Below, in pieces: positions 1-7,989 of a stretch of DNA of 64,000 nt. A program made the translations under genes and the position numbers. The stretch's first letter is position 1, and each line of letters starts with the position of its first letter. Source of the stretch: a bacterium SCSIO 12643 (GTDB taxonomy: Bacteria > Bacteroidota > Bacteroidia > Flavobacteriales_G > Salibacteraceae). A model generated the notes under the pieces. That model had not been told where the DNA came from. It worked only from the letters and a program-made list of their open reading frames with translations, and made no database searches. Where the stretch lies: the NCBI GenBank assembly GCA_024398135.1, contig CP073750.1:434001-498000 (forward strand), read 5' to 3'.

Positions 1-111
1 TTCCTTCGCAGCCTCAACAGCTTCTTCAGGAGTATTTGCTACGATTCCTTCCTGGATCGCTACTCCGTAACTTTTCAAAAGGGACTTACCCTGATATTCA
101 TGCAGATTCAT
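1..111 (-). CDS. sucC: Succinyl-CoA synthetase beta subunit, N-terminal fragment
   Basis: The first 37 codons of a minus-strand gene that runs off the left edge. The translation begins [18 protein letters not shown], which is the very characteristic start of the ATP-grasp domain of the succinate-CoA ligase beta subunit (TCA cycle, cytoplasm; binds nucleotide and couples succinyl-CoA cleavage to ATP/GTP formation). The ATG lies at 109-111. Only this N-terminal piece is visible, so catalytic residues cannot be checked. It is divergent from lolD, with about 200 bases between them. Confidence 0.9.
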   Translation of the reverse strand, partial: MNLHEYQGKSLLKSYGVAIQEGIVANTPEEAVEAAKE

Positions 112-149
112 TGATATATCTTTAAAAAATTAGTTCAAATTTAAAGCCC

Positions 150-157
150 CAAATGTA
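150..157 (-). promoter_or_regulatory. Putative -7 element of the sucC promoter
   Basis: On the minus strand this reads TACATTTG, a full match to the Bacteroidota -7 consensus TAnnTTTG, 38 bases upstream of the sucC start. No good TTG was seen at the expected -33 distance, so only the -7 half is supported. Confidence 0.45.
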
Positions 158-314
158 ACATTTAATTGTAGAAAATACGGAGCTAAAAAACATCAATTTA
201 AAAGGGCTTACTAACAATTGTTTAAACCATCTTTATTTAATTTATTCATCCTATTATTCCTTGCTTTAAATATAAAGTGGAATCCCGTATTTTCGCAGCA
301 CCAAAAAAGAACGT

Positions 315-974
315 ATGACCGTTATTGAAGCCAAAAACATTTATAAAAACTATGATGATTTACAAATTCTAAAGGGAATTGATTTGTCGATCAACAAAGG
401 TGAAGTGGTTTCAATTGTCGGGGCATCCGGAGCGGGAAAAACTACGCTGTTACAAATTCTGGGAACACTGGATGCTGTAGATCAGGGAAGTTTAAAAATT
501 ATGGATACCGAAGTCAGCCAATTAAAATCTAAAGCATTGGCCAAATTTCGAAATAAGAACATTGGTTTTGTATTTCAATTCCATCATTTATTGCCTGAAT
601 TTACTGCATTAGAAAATGCGTCACTCCCACTCTACATTGCCGGATATTCCAGGTCAGAAGCAGCTAAGACAGCAACGGAATATTTGACTTTTATGGGACT
701 GGAACATCGTTTGCACCATAAACCTTCAGAACTATCGGGCGGGGAACAACAAAGAGTAGCCGTAGCCAGATCGCTGGTTAATAAACCGGCTATTGTTTTT
801 GCAGATGAACCTTCGGGAAACCTTGATTCAGCTTCTGCCCAAGAACTCCATCAATTGTTTTTTGATCTCCGCGATCGGTTTGATCAAACGTTTGTAATTG
901 TAACCCATAACAACGAATTGGCCAATATGGCCGATCGTAAACTTTTGATTCAGGATGGTAAAATCAGCCAGTAA
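315..974 (+). CDS. lolD: Lipoprotein-releasing ABC transporter ATP-binding protein
   Basis: A 219-residue ABC ATPase of normal LolD length. Walker A is GASGAGKT (36-43), the Q-loop is Q88, the signature LSGGEQQR spans 140-147, Walker B is [12 protein letters not shown] (160-171) and the switch histidine is H198. The SGNLD after Walker B and the short single-domain layout are typical of the LolD/MacB/FtsE group. It would power extraction of outer-membrane lipoproteins from the inner membrane together with LolC/E permeases, which are not in this window. The next gene starts 8 bases after its stop, suggesting co-transcription. A MacB-type exporter ATPase is the alternative. Confidence 0.8.
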   Translation: MTVIEAKNIYKNYDDLQILKGIDLSINKGEVVSIVGASGAGKTTLLQILGTLDAVDQGSLKIMDTEVSQLKSKALAKFRNKNIGFVFQFHHLLPEFTALENASLPLYIAGYSRSEAAKTATEYLTFMGLEHRLHHKPSELSGGEQQRVAVARSLVNKPAIVFADEPSGNLDSASAQELHQLFFDLRDRFDQTFVIVTHNNELANMADRKLLIQDGKISQ

Positions 975-982
975 CCATTTCC

Positions 983-1759
983 ATGACGAAATCAGAATTA
1001 CAAGGCTTTTTAGATGAAAAAGCCGAATATTACGAAACCTTGAATTTTATCGAATCTGATCCCATTCAGATTCCACATCTCTTCTCAAAAAAAGAGGACA
1101 TTGAAATTTCTGGTTTTCTGGCGGCATCCATTGCCTGGGGCCAACGCAAAACAATCATTCGAAATGCCAGGTTTTTGATGGAACATATGGACATGGCTCC
1201 TTATGACTTCATTTCTCATTTCGAAGATTCTGATCTGGATGCTTTTGCGAACTTTAAACACCGTACGTTCAATTTTGACGATCTCAAAGGCTTCTTTACG
1301 GCACTGCAAAATATCTATCGGAATCATGGTGGGTTGGAATCTGTATTCGCCACCCATACCGAAGATATGGCAGCCAATATTTCTAACTTCAAAAAAGTAT
1401 TTTTTAAAGCTGAACATTTGCCACGTACCCACAAACATGTCTCCGATCCTTTAAAAGGTTCCGCAGCCAAACGCATCAATATGTATTTACGTTGGATGGT
1501 GCGTTCTGCAGATAAAGGGGTAGATTTTGGGATTTGGAATCAGGTGCAACCGCAACATTTGTATTTACCACTAGATGTGCATACGGCCAATGTATCCCGG
1601 CAGTTAGGTATTCTTAAACGGAAACAAAACGATTGGAAAGCCCTCAATGAGCTGATGACCCAACTACGATCTTACGATGCGACCGATCCGGTAAAATACG
1701 ATTTTGCTTTGTTTGGATTAGGAGTATTTGAAGGGTTTGGAAAACCCAAAGACAAATAA
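983..1759 (+). CDS. DUF2400 / TIGR02757 family protein
   Basis: A 258-residue cytoplasmic protein of the TIGR02757 (DUF2400) family, recognised from the segment ISGFLAASIAWGQRKTII, the central DPLKGSAAKRINMYLRWMVR motif and the C-terminal LGVFEG stretch. The family resembles HhH base-excision DNA glycosylases in the RxxMYLRWMVR and D-V-H-T region, but its biochemical role is not established. It follows lolD after 8 bases and ends before a bidirectional terminator. An antisense reading frame over the same bases is a shadow. Confidence 0.8.
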   Translation: MTKSELQGFLDEKAEYYETLNFIESDPIQIPHLFSKKEDIEISGFLAASIAWGQRKTIIRNARFLMEHMDMAPYDFISHFEDSDLDAFANFKHRTFNFDDLKGFFTALQNIYRNHGGLESVFATHTEDMAANISNFKKVFFKAEHLPRTHKHVSDPLKGSAAKRINMYLRWMVRSADKGVDFGIWNQVQPQHLYLPLDVHTANVSRQLGILKRKQNDWKALNELMTQLRSYDATDPVKYDFALFGLGVFEGFGKPKDK

Positions 1760-1768
1760 TAATTTAAA

Positions 1769-1799
1769 GACCTCTCCACGTCTGAAACGAAGAGAGGTC
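1769..1799. terminator. Bidirectional terminator between convergent genes
   Basis: A perfect 8-bp stem (GACCTCTC at 1769-1776 with GAGAGGTC at 1792-1799) with an extra 3-bp inner stem. It lies between the convergent ends of the DUF2400 gene (stop 1759) and the NTF2-like gene (stop 1807). A/T-rich flanks on both sides make it usable in both directions. Confidence 0.6.
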
Positions 1800-1806
1800 A
1801 ATTTCA

Positions 1807-2271
1807 TTATGCTCCTTTTAGCTGGTCAAACATTCCCGCAAGATCTTCGACATGCCAAATTTCAACTACTTTACCGTCCTCGACTTTTAGTAAATCATGT
1901 CCAACAAAGTTTACCATATTGTTGGTTGCAGGTACACCAAAAAACGCTCCGGTATGCTTTGCGGTCATTCTCCATCTCACAAAAACTTTATCATCTCCAA
2001 TCAGTTCTACAACTTCAAGTTCGTGTTTAGAATTTGAAAAACCTTGTTTTAACGCCAAAGTCAACTGTTTAATCTCTTCAACTGCATTGCCTCCATGTCC
2101 ATCATGATCAATTAATCCCGGTGCCAATAAATCTTCCATTTTTTCTGCATTTCCCTGATCCAGTATCTCGTAATACGATTTTGCAATTTGATTTCTTGTT
2201 TTCATGTTCTTTTTTGTTGTGAAAGCCATTAATGCCAGACTTCCAATGAATAATAAAATTGTTTTATACAT
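1807..2271 (-). CDS. SnoaL/NTF2-like secreted protein (ester-cyclase type)
   Basis: 154 residues. A hydrophobic N-terminus (1-18) looks like a signal peptide. The rest is a cone-shaped NTF2-like fold of the SnoaL-like polyketide cyclase group: the N-terminal helix segment with YYEILDQGNAEKMEDLLAPGLIDHD, the middle VRWRMTAKHTGAFFGVPAT and the end VEIWHVEDLAGMFDQL are all characteristic. Members of this family are often uncharacterised stress or detoxification proteins, so the substrate is unknown. It is transcribed divergently from an HxlR regulator that probably controls it. Confidence 0.7.
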   Translation of the reverse strand: MYKTILLFIGSLALMAFTTKKNMKTRNQIAKSYYEILDQGNAEKMEDLLAPGLIDHDGHGGNAVEEIKQLTLALKQGFSNSKHELEVVELIGDDKVFVRWRMTAKHTGAFFGVPATNNMVNFVGHDLLKVEDGKVVEIWHVEDLAGMFDQLKGA

Positions 2272-2290
2272 AATATTGAATTTGTGAGGC

Positions 2291-2321
2291 CAAAACTATA
2301 CCTTTACCCACTGTTCATCAA
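2291..2321 (-). promoter_or_regulatory. Promoter of the NTF2-like gene
   Basis: On the minus strand TTG (2319-2321), a 20-base spacer and TAGTTTTG (2291-2298) match the Bacteroidota TTG-N19/20-TAnnTTTG promoter, about 20 bases upstream of the ATG at 2271. Confidence 0.6.
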
Positions 2322-2348
2322 GTACTTACGAAATAGTTCAGTACTTAC
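2321..2348. promoter_or_regulatory. Direct repeats, probable HxlR operator
   Basis: The 9-mer AGTACTTAC occurs at 2321-2329 and again at 2340-2348 (19-bp period), at the upstream edge of the predicted promoter of the NTF2-like gene and in the divergent region shared with the HxlR gene. The placement suits binding by the neighbouring regulator, but this is inference. Confidence 0.45.
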
Positions 2349-2386
2349 CAAAAAGTAAAAATTATTGTTTATCAGCATTTTACAAC

Positions 2387-2707
2387 ATGGAGAATATTCA
2401 AAATAAATGTCCGGTGGGTGAAGCGTTAAAATATATTGGTGGTAAATGGAGCCTCCAGATCATTTATGAAATCGGGACGGAAAAAAGACGATTTGGAGAG
2501 TTGAAAAGGCTTCTTCCGGAAATCAGTGAAAAAATGTTGATTCAAGAGCTGAAGAAAATGGCACAAACCCATATTGTTCATAGAAAAGCATATCCTGAAA
2601 TCCCTCCGCGAGTGGAATACTCTTTAACTGAACGTGGAATTAGAATTCTACCCATTCTCGAACAAATAGAAAGTTTTGGTTTAGAATTGTTAGAAGAAAA
2701 ATGCTAG
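2387..2707 (+). CDS. HxlR-family winged-helix transcriptional regulator
   Basis: A 106-residue HxlR regulator of normal length. It has the conserved N-terminal cysteine (C8, in KCPVGEAL), the GGKWSLQIIYEI helix, the recognition-helix region ISEKMLIQELKKM and the wing VEYSLTERG. Family members often sense electrophiles or oxidants through the N-terminal cysteine and control a divergent detoxification gene. That matches the divergent NTF2-like gene here and the repeated AGTACTTAC motif between them. Confidence 0.85.
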   Translation: MENIQNKCPVGEALKYIGGKWSLQIIYEIGTEKRRFGELKRLLPEISEKMLIQELKKMAQTHIVHRKAYPEIPPRVEYSLTERGIRILPILEQIESFGLELLEEKC

Positions 2708-2741
2708 TGTTTAAACCAATCATGTTTCATTTATCATACGT

Positions 2742-3278
2742 ATGCAAGACTATATCGATTTAGCCAAAAAGAATGGTGTGACGCTCTTAGATGATGGACC
2801 ATGTCAATTTTGTGGTGCACACACTCAAAGAGGTGTTCATGAATGTCTGGAGATTTTCAATGTCGGTTTTCAGGATATTGACTTTTCTAATCCGGCCAAT
2901 CACATCTATCGATTCCTGATCGTAGACGCGCATACTTTACAACATCCGGAGATTCACGGAAGATGGAATAATCATTTTCATTTGTCTCGATTGCATCTGA
3001 TATTTAACTACAAAGTAAAATGGACCTATGCCCATTCTCCGCGGTTGAGTGATCATTTAAATCGCTACAAAAAGGATAAACAAAATGAGTATTTAACCCC
3101 TCCTCCACTTTTACAAAGAGGCCAAATCACCACAACAGATATATTGGCGGTTTCGGATGATCCCACAAAACGTAAAGAGCTAATTACCCAATGGGCGCTA
3201 GAAGTGTATGATACATGGAAAACGCATCATTCGACTGTGGATATGGTCGCGCAGGGATTTTTAAAGTCGTTATATTAA
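2742..3278 (+). CDS. DUF5946-like protein with CxxC motif
   Basis: 178 residues, apparently cytoplasmic. It has an N-terminal CQFCGA motif (C21, C24) followed by YRFLIVDAHTLQHPEIHG, a pattern I associate with the DUF5946 family of unknown function. Several histidines (HPEIHG, HFHLSRLH) and the CxxC suggest metal binding, which is not proven. It lies 34 bases after the HxlR gene and 3 bases before the next gene, so the three could share a transcript. Confidence 0.5.
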   Translation: MQDYIDLAKKNGVTLLDDGPCQFCGAHTQRGVHECLEIFNVGFQDIDFSNPANHIYRFLIVDAHTLQHPEIHGRWNNHFHLSRLHLIFNYKVKWTYAHSPRLSDHLNRYKKDKQNEYLTPPPLLQRGQITTTDILAVSDDPTKRKELITQWALEVYDTWKTHHSTVDMVAQGFLKSLY

Positions 3279-3281
3279 ATT

Positions 3282-3764
3282 ATGAGTGGAATCATGAATA
3301 AAATTCTATTGTCAAAAGAGGTTTCCTTGAGTACTTCTCCAAATCAATTAAATGAAATATTCTCTAAAATGGATTCCAAATCATTTCGAGTAAAAAAACT
3401 AACCGCCAGGAAATATAAATTCCTGGCCAGGTTTTCTTTAGGGACTTTAATATTTGGGAGTACTCCGGGAATAGTTGAAGGAATCAAAGTATATGGAGAA
3501 ATCAAATCCACATCAGATACCAAAACCACAATAGAGTTCACCACTGAACTTAGAATAGAATTAATCCTCATTTGCTTTTTTTGGTTTGCTGTTATTTTAA
3601 TTCAAATATTTGGAAATGAAACCTTTCCAATATGGGTGAATTTGCTAATTTTTCCGCTGTTTTTATTTTGGTTCTGGTTTATTTACAGAAAACAAGAAAA
3701 CGAACTGTGTGACAACGTCATAAGGGAGTTACAAAATAACCATCGGATAAAATCTAACTCGTAA
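3282..3764 (+). CDS. Hypothetical two-span membrane protein
   Basis: 160 residues, family not recognised. A soluble N-terminal part (about 1-90) with alternating strand-like segments is followed by two hydrophobic spans (about 93-110 and 118-134) and a short charged tail. The start at 3282 is 3 bases after the previous stop. An ATG four codons later (3294) is an equally possible start. Confidence 0.6.
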   Translation: MSGIMNKILLSKEVSLSTSPNQLNEIFSKMDSKSFRVKKLTARKYKFLARFSLGTLIFGSTPGIVEGIKVYGEIKSTSDTKTTIEFTTELRIELILICFFWFAVILIQIFGNETFPIWVNLLIFPLFLFWFWFIYRKQENELCDNVIRELQNNHRIKSNS

Positions 3765-3788
3765 TCAAATGATGATATATAACTTCCA

Positions 3789-4160
3789 ATGAAAAACAGC
3801 AAACACATTATCACTCTTTTGGTATTAGCCTTAATAGGCTCCAATCTGTTTTGGATGGTGGATAAATATCGATCCAACAACAAACAGAGGTATGAGGATA
3901 CTTACAACTGCGAACTCAATGAATTGAATTATTGTCTGAATACGTTTGAAAAAGGAATGTCCTACTCCACCTTTAAAAAGAAGATCAAAAAAATGAACCT
4001 GGTTCCATTTAACACATGGAATAACAATAACCTTCAGTACCTCATGATCCAAAACATTCTATTGCCATGTCCGGAATCCAACCGTCCCTATTGCGGAATA
4101 CGCTTTACATTTGAAAATCAAAAACTGACTCATATTGAAGTGGGTTATCCTTGTCATTAA
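3789..4160 (+). CDS. Hypothetical membrane-anchored small protein
   Basis: 123 residues with a single N-terminal hydrophobic segment (about 7-24) that could be a signal anchor, then a small extracytoplasmic domain with several cysteines (in YNCELNELNYC, PCPES, YCGIRF and the terminal PCH) that may form disulfides. No family was recognised. It sits in a same-strand run of small genes. Confidence 0.55.
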   Translation: MKNSKHIITLLVLALIGSNLFWMVDKYRSNNKQRYEDTYNCELNELNYCLNTFEKGMSYSTFKKKIKKMNLVPFNTWNNNNLQYLMIQNILLPCPESNRPYCGIRFTFENQKLTHIEVGYPCH

Positions 4161-4170
4161 TATCTCTTAA

Positions 4171-4668
4171 ATGAATCCAAAACCACAATTTAGAACAAAC
4201 GGAGCTATTGGCGCCTTACTGGATGAATACGAAAAGGCTTTAACCGAATTAAAGCGCACCATATCTGATTTAACTCGTGAAGAGTTGATCCGCATTGTAG
4301 ATGCCGAAACACAAAACGAAGAATGCAAATCCATTCAAACCATTTTATCGCATATCGTGCAAAGTGGCTATACCTACGTGGTTGAAATCAGAAAATGGAT
4401 GGGCAAACCGGATGATTACCGACCCGTGATCCTGTTGGATAGTTTAGGCGAATATCTCACCGCGTTGGATCGCATGTTTCATTATACCGAACAGTTGTTT
4501 TTGGATCATCCTCAAGTCAAATTAACCGAGTATGATTTCGACAAAAAAATCAAAGTACGTTGGGGTCAATCTTACGATGTGGAACAGCTCATGCAACACG
4601 CTATTGTTCATGTGCTCCGACATAGAAGACAAATTGAGAAGTTTAAGCTTCAAATGAAAACAACATGA
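4171..4668 (+). CDS. DinB-like four-helix-bundle protein
   Basis: 165 residues. The helical pattern and histidine positions (H61 in ILSHIVQSGY; H143, H147 and H151 in MQHAIVHVLRHRRQIE) fit the DinB/YfiT-like metal-binding four-helix bundle family, whose members include thiol-dependent transferases and damage-inducible proteins. Its stop overlaps the next ATG (ATGA, 4665-4668), so it is translationally coupled to an AlkB-type repair dioxygenase, which suggests a shared role in handling alkylation or another stress. The specific reaction is unknown. Confidence 0.65.
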   Translation: MNPKPQFRTNGAIGALLDEYEKALTELKRTISDLTREELIRIVDAETQNEECKSIQTILSHIVQSGYTYVVEIRKWMGKPDDYRPVILLDSLGEYLTALDRMFHYTEQLFLDHPQVKLTEYDFDKKIKVRWGQSYDVEQLMQHAIVHVLRHRRQIEKFKLQMKTT

Positions 4669-5177
4669 AAGGGATCACCTATATAGAAAACTTTATAGAT
4701 ACACATTTGGAATTATTTGAATTCCTAAAATCTCATGTAGATTGGGATGAAAGAATGTATTCCAGAAAGACCGCAAGTTTTGGAAATGCGTATAATTATT
4801 CTCAGATCAGCTATCCTTACAAAGAATTCCCAAACGAGCTGGAAACTGTCATTTCATTGATAGAACAAACGCTACATTTTAGACCAAATAACTGTCTGAT
4901 TAATTATTACCTCGATGGGAAATCCAAAATGGGATTTCATTCCGATCAAACAGATATTCTTTCAGAAAATACCGGGGTTGTTATCGTTTCTTTAGGAGCT
5001 ACCCGAACGCTTCGATTTAGAAATATAAAAGACAAAGAACTGATTCATGATTTTACCCTTCCTTCCGGTTCACTCATCTATATGACCCAAGAAGTTCAGA
5101 ATCATTGGCAACATGCCATTCCCAAATCTCCAACAGATTTTGGACGAATGAGTTTGACTTTTAGAAAGATGGTATAG
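4665..5177 (+). CDS. AlkB-family 2-oxoglutarate/Fe(II) dioxygenase
   Basis: 170 residues, close to the short ALKBH2-like class. The iron triad is H92-x-D94 (GFHSD) and H150 (NHWQHAIPKS). The 2-oxoglutarate-binding arginines R161 and R167 lie in RMSLTFRK, and NYYLDGKSKMG precedes the triad as in DNA-repair members. The family removes alkyl groups from damaged DNA or RNA bases by oxidative demethylation. It overlaps the upstream DinB-like gene by 4 bases. Confidence 0.88.
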   Translation: MKGITYIENFIDTHLELFEFLKSHVDWDERMYSRKTASFGNAYNYSQISYPYKEFPNELETVISLIEQTLHFRPNNCLINYYLDGKSKMGFHSDQTDILSENTGVVIVSLGATRTLRFRNIKDKELIHDFTLPSGSLIYMTQEVQNHWQHAIPKSPTDFGRMSLTFRKMV

Positions 5178-5207
5178 TCTATTTTGAAACACAGATGATC
5201 AATTACT

Positions 5208-5669
5208 ATGAATAAAAGCATCACACTTGAAATCGTAAAGAAAGATCCCAAATACTTCGGATATATCTGGATCATTATCATCATTCTGATGCTTTCTTCC
5301 ATATGGGTTTACTTTGCTGCTTTTGGTCCACTAATGGGGTTATTAGTGATGTTCAGTTTATATCAGACTTTTCGAAAAAAATCTAGAGGCCAAATCACTT
5401 TCAATCACTCAACTGTGATCATACAGTTTGAAAATGAACCTGAATTAAAAGTCGGATTGGATCAAGTTTCTGAACTAACGGCAGACCTCCATCACTATCA
5501 ATATGAACCACCCCATTTGGGTAGAATATTTTCAGAAAGCCGGAATTATTCCGGATATGAAAATAGCATTCGGTTCAAAATCGGAGAGGTTGAACATGAA
5601 TACTTGGTATTTATTAAAAATGCTACACGTTTAGAAAAGATTAGAGATTATTTTATGGAATCTAAATAA
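5208..5669 (+). CDS. Hypothetical membrane protein, PH-like soluble part
   Basis: 153 residues. Two adjacent hydrophobic spans (about 18-36 and 37-53) are followed by a strand-rich cytoplasmic domain of about 95 residues that resembles small PH-like membrane domains. That resemblance is only a visual impression. It lies 30 bases downstream of the AlkB gene on the same strand. Confidence 0.5.
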   Translation: MNKSITLEIVKKDPKYFGYIWIIIIILMLSSIWVYFAAFGPLMGLLVMFSLYQTFRKKSRGQITFNHSTVIIQFENEPELKVGLDQVSELTADLHHYQYEPPHLGRIFSESRNYSGYENSIRFKIGEVEHEYLVFIKNATRLEKIRDYFMESK

Positions 5670-5711
5670 ACCTCCATCATACTAAACACCTTCCGACACA
5701 CGTATTATAAG

Positions 5712-6239
5712 ATGTCAATAACGGATATGCGCTTTAAACAGATCTCAATCATTATGTTGTTTCTCCTCGGTATAGAAGGTCTGAGTATAGGGCAGAATTC
5801 AGAAACGATTAACAATACGTCAAATCCAAAAGAGCCCGCTACTCCATCTCAAGAATTAATAGGCACATGGGTATTAACCCAGACTGTTACACCTGATGAT
5901 TCAATAACACATGAACCCTCTTTGCAATTATGGAAAACTCCAGATGCACCACCCTTTACAATCATTCAAATTGATTCGGCATACCGCTTTGAAATTGAAC
6001 AATCCTGTATGAAATGTCCGCTATTGTTGTGGTCTGGCACCTTAAATTCCTGGCCTAGCAAATTAAATGGCGTCTGGTATTTATATCTGCACTTCACAGA
6101 TTCCCGCTTTGTCAAAAAAACACGACAAAAAGAAACAGAACTCGCATTTAACGGCTATCTCACATATCTTGAAAATAACCTGATGATTATTATAGATCGT
6201 AAAGGACAGCAATGGGTGTATCAACATTTGGAGGAATGA
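5712..6239 (+). CDS. Secreted lipocalin-like hypothetical protein
   Basis: 175 residues. The likely true start is the internal ATG at 5727 (MRFKQISIIMLFL), which gives a clean signal peptide ending near IGQNS. The mature part begins with QELIGTWVLTQ, a typical entry strand of small lipocalin-like domains, and has a CMKC pair. Its last 19 codons (MIIIDRKGQQWVYQHLEE) are echoed in a remnant at 7343-7402, which points to an ancient tandem copy. Confidence 0.5.
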   Translation: MSITDMRFKQISIIMLFLLGIEGLSIGQNSETINNTSNPKEPATPSQELIGTWVLTQTVTPDDSITHEPSLQLWKTPDAPPFTIIQIDSAYRFEIEQSCMKCPLLLWSGTLNSWPSKLNGVWYLYLHFTDSRFVKKTRQKETELAFNGYLTYLENNLMIIIDRKGQQWVYQHLEE

Positions 6240-6344
6240 ACGTTTTGGTTCATGTTAAAAAATTTAACTGTCATAAATGTCTCTAAAACTTGAGGAATAT
6301 AATTATCCAACAAACTCTCCACGCTTCTCTTTACATTTGCGGTC

Positions 6345-7343
6345 ATGGATTCACTCACACAGGTAGTTTTAGGAGCAGCAGTAGGAGAATTGGCTTTGGG
6401 AAAGAAAGCCGGCAACAAGGCCATGCTGTATGGAGCCATTGCAGGTACCATTCCTGATCTGGATGTGTTGTCCTCTCATTTTACAGATACCACCCGGGCA
6501 TTAGAACTCCATCGGGGGTTTACACATTCCATAGTTTTTTCGGTGGTCTTTGCGCCTGTTTTTGCCTGGCTTGTGACCCGGTACGAAACCTATAAAGATT
6601 TCAAAGGATGGTTCTGGTTATTTTTCTGGGCGTTCTTCACGCACCCTATTTTAGATGCCCATACCACCTGGGGAACGCAACTCTTTTGGCCATTTGATTT
6701 ACGCCTGGCATTCAAAACCATCTTTGTGATTGATCCGTTGTATACACTCCCCTTCCTCACATTTTTGATTTTGGCACTGATTCGCAAGCGTACCAACCCC
6801 AAAAGACAGTTTTATAATAACCTGGGATTAATCATCAGTTCCAGCTATTTGGCGTTGACTTTCCTGCTTAAATTTATAGCTACTTCTCAGTTTGAAGCAG
6901 CACTGGAAGAACAACAAATCCAATACAGTCAATTGGACACCCGACCCGCTCCGCTCAATACCATTTTGTGGAGTGCCAATGTAGATACCAAAGATGCGTA
7001 TCTACTGGCCGATTATTCCTTTTTTGATACACAGCCTATTCAATTCAGATCCTATCCTAAAAATCATCATTTACTCGGCCAATTAGCCCAAAATGAACGC
7101 ATTCAACGGATGATTCACATCTCGAAAGGCTGGTATATTATTACTCAGGAAAACGATACACTTTACTTTAACGATCTGCGCTTCGGGATGCTGGGCATGG
7201 ACTCCAATGCCCAAAACTTTGTATTTAAATATGCCATCACTCCCACCGATCATGGTGAAGTGGAATTAACCGAAGTAGAGAAATCGCCTCGTGATGGGAA
7301 GAAACTCTTACAAGAATTGTGGACGCGTATACAGGGGAATTAA
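6345..7343 (+). CDS. YdjM/DUF457-type membrane-bound metal-dependent hydrolase
   Basis: 332 residues. The N-terminus MDSLTQVVLGAAVGE plus IAGTIPDLDVL (D38, D40) and LELHRGFTHSIVFS (H56, H61) is the signature of the inner-membrane YdjM (LexA-regulated) family of putative metal-dependent hydrolases. A second HPILDAHTTWG motif and four or so hydrophobic spans follow, then a soluble C-terminal part of about 150 residues. The substrate is unknown. The TAA stop overlaps an ATG (TAATG) that opens a decayed paralogue of the gene at 5712-6239. Confidence 0.8.
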   Translation: MDSLTQVVLGAAVGELALGKKAGNKAMLYGAIAGTIPDLDVLSSHFTDTTRALELHRGFTHSIVFSVVFAPVFAWLVTRYETYKDFKGWFWLFFWAFFTHPILDAHTTWGTQLFWPFDLRLAFKTIFVIDPLYTLPFLTFLILALIRKRTNPKRQFYNNLGLIISSSYLALTFLLKFIATSQFEAALEEQQIQYSQLDTRPAPLNTILWSANVDTKDAYLLADYSFFDTQPIQFRSYPKNHHLLGQLAQNERIQRMIHISKGWYIITQENDTLYFNDLRFGMLGMDSNAQNFVFKYAITPTDHGEVELTEVEKSPRDGKKLLQELWTRIQGN

Positions 7344-7402
7344 TGATCATCATAGAAAAAAAGAACAATATTTATTGGGTCTATCAAACGTTTGAAGAAT
7401 AA
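7343..7402 (+). pseudogene. 3' remnant of a paralogue of the lipocalin-like gene
   Basis: Twenty codons starting at the ATG that overlaps the hydrolase stop read MIIIEKKNNIYWVYQTFEE and stop. This lines up with the C-terminal residues MIIIDRKGQQWVYQHLEE of the protein encoded at 5712-6239. Only the 3' end survives, so it is read as the remnant of a second copy. Translation as a tiny peptide coupled to the hydrolase cannot be excluded. Confidence 0.55.
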
Positions 7403-7425
7403 CAAATGCGCTCTATACGCGTCAA

Positions 7426-7989
7426 CTATTCTATAATCACATCAACAGTTACTTTGTAACCACCGGTGGCTTCGTCCTCAATCATATCGTATACACCCTC
7501 TATCAAAATTATAGAGTTCACCCCAAGTAATTCTGCAATTTCTTCACCCAATTCTAATTCAGGTGCTGTAAATGTACCATCAATATATCCACCTTCATCA
7601 AACCAACCCTCCCGAATTTGACCAATATTTAGTGTTAATGTATTATTACTTGCATTTAATGAAATAGAACCACTAGCATCTGTTCCTAATACATAATCCC
7701 CGGTGGTCAATGGAGAATCATAATCGGGACAAAAACCCGGACCATATGGACATGTACCTGTATCACCATCCAATTTAAGACCATAATACACCTGATTTTG
7801 ATTCTCAGGCCCATAAGGAATCTGAGTTGCCGGATCTACAGAAACAACTTCTTCATTTAATAATATATTTTTATGAGACTCCGAATTGGTGATCGTTTCA
7901 TCTTTGCTACAACTGGTATACAGCATAACTAATGAAAGTACACCGGTCACTATTAATCCAAATTTTACAGGTTTCGTTTTTGAGTTCAT
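7426..7989 (-). CDS. Putative lipoprotein of unknown function
   Basis: 187 residues. A hydrophobic segment ends in LYTSCSKDE, so C27 is the likely lipidation site, followed by the charged linker usual in Bacteroidota lipoproteins. The mature part is acidic and strand-rich, with cysteines in GTCPYGPGFCPDY. No family was recognised. It ends close to the broken paralogue on the opposite strand. Its upstream region carries three repeats spaced exactly 21 bp apart. Confidence 0.55.
   Translation of the reverse strand: MNSKTKPVKFGLIVTGVLSLVMLYTSCSKDETITNSESHKNILLNEEVVSVDPATQIPYGPENQNQVYYGLKLDGDTGTCPYGPGFCPDYDSPLTTGDYVLGTDASGSISLNASNNTLTLNIGQIREGWFDEGGYIDGTFTAPELELGEEIAELLGVNSIILIEGVYDMIEDEATGGYKVTVDVIIE

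Noticed and set aside
1085-1438. 117-codon minus-strand frame inside the DUF2400 gene
   Set aside because: Lies fully antisense to a well-recognised gene and shows no protein-like pattern.
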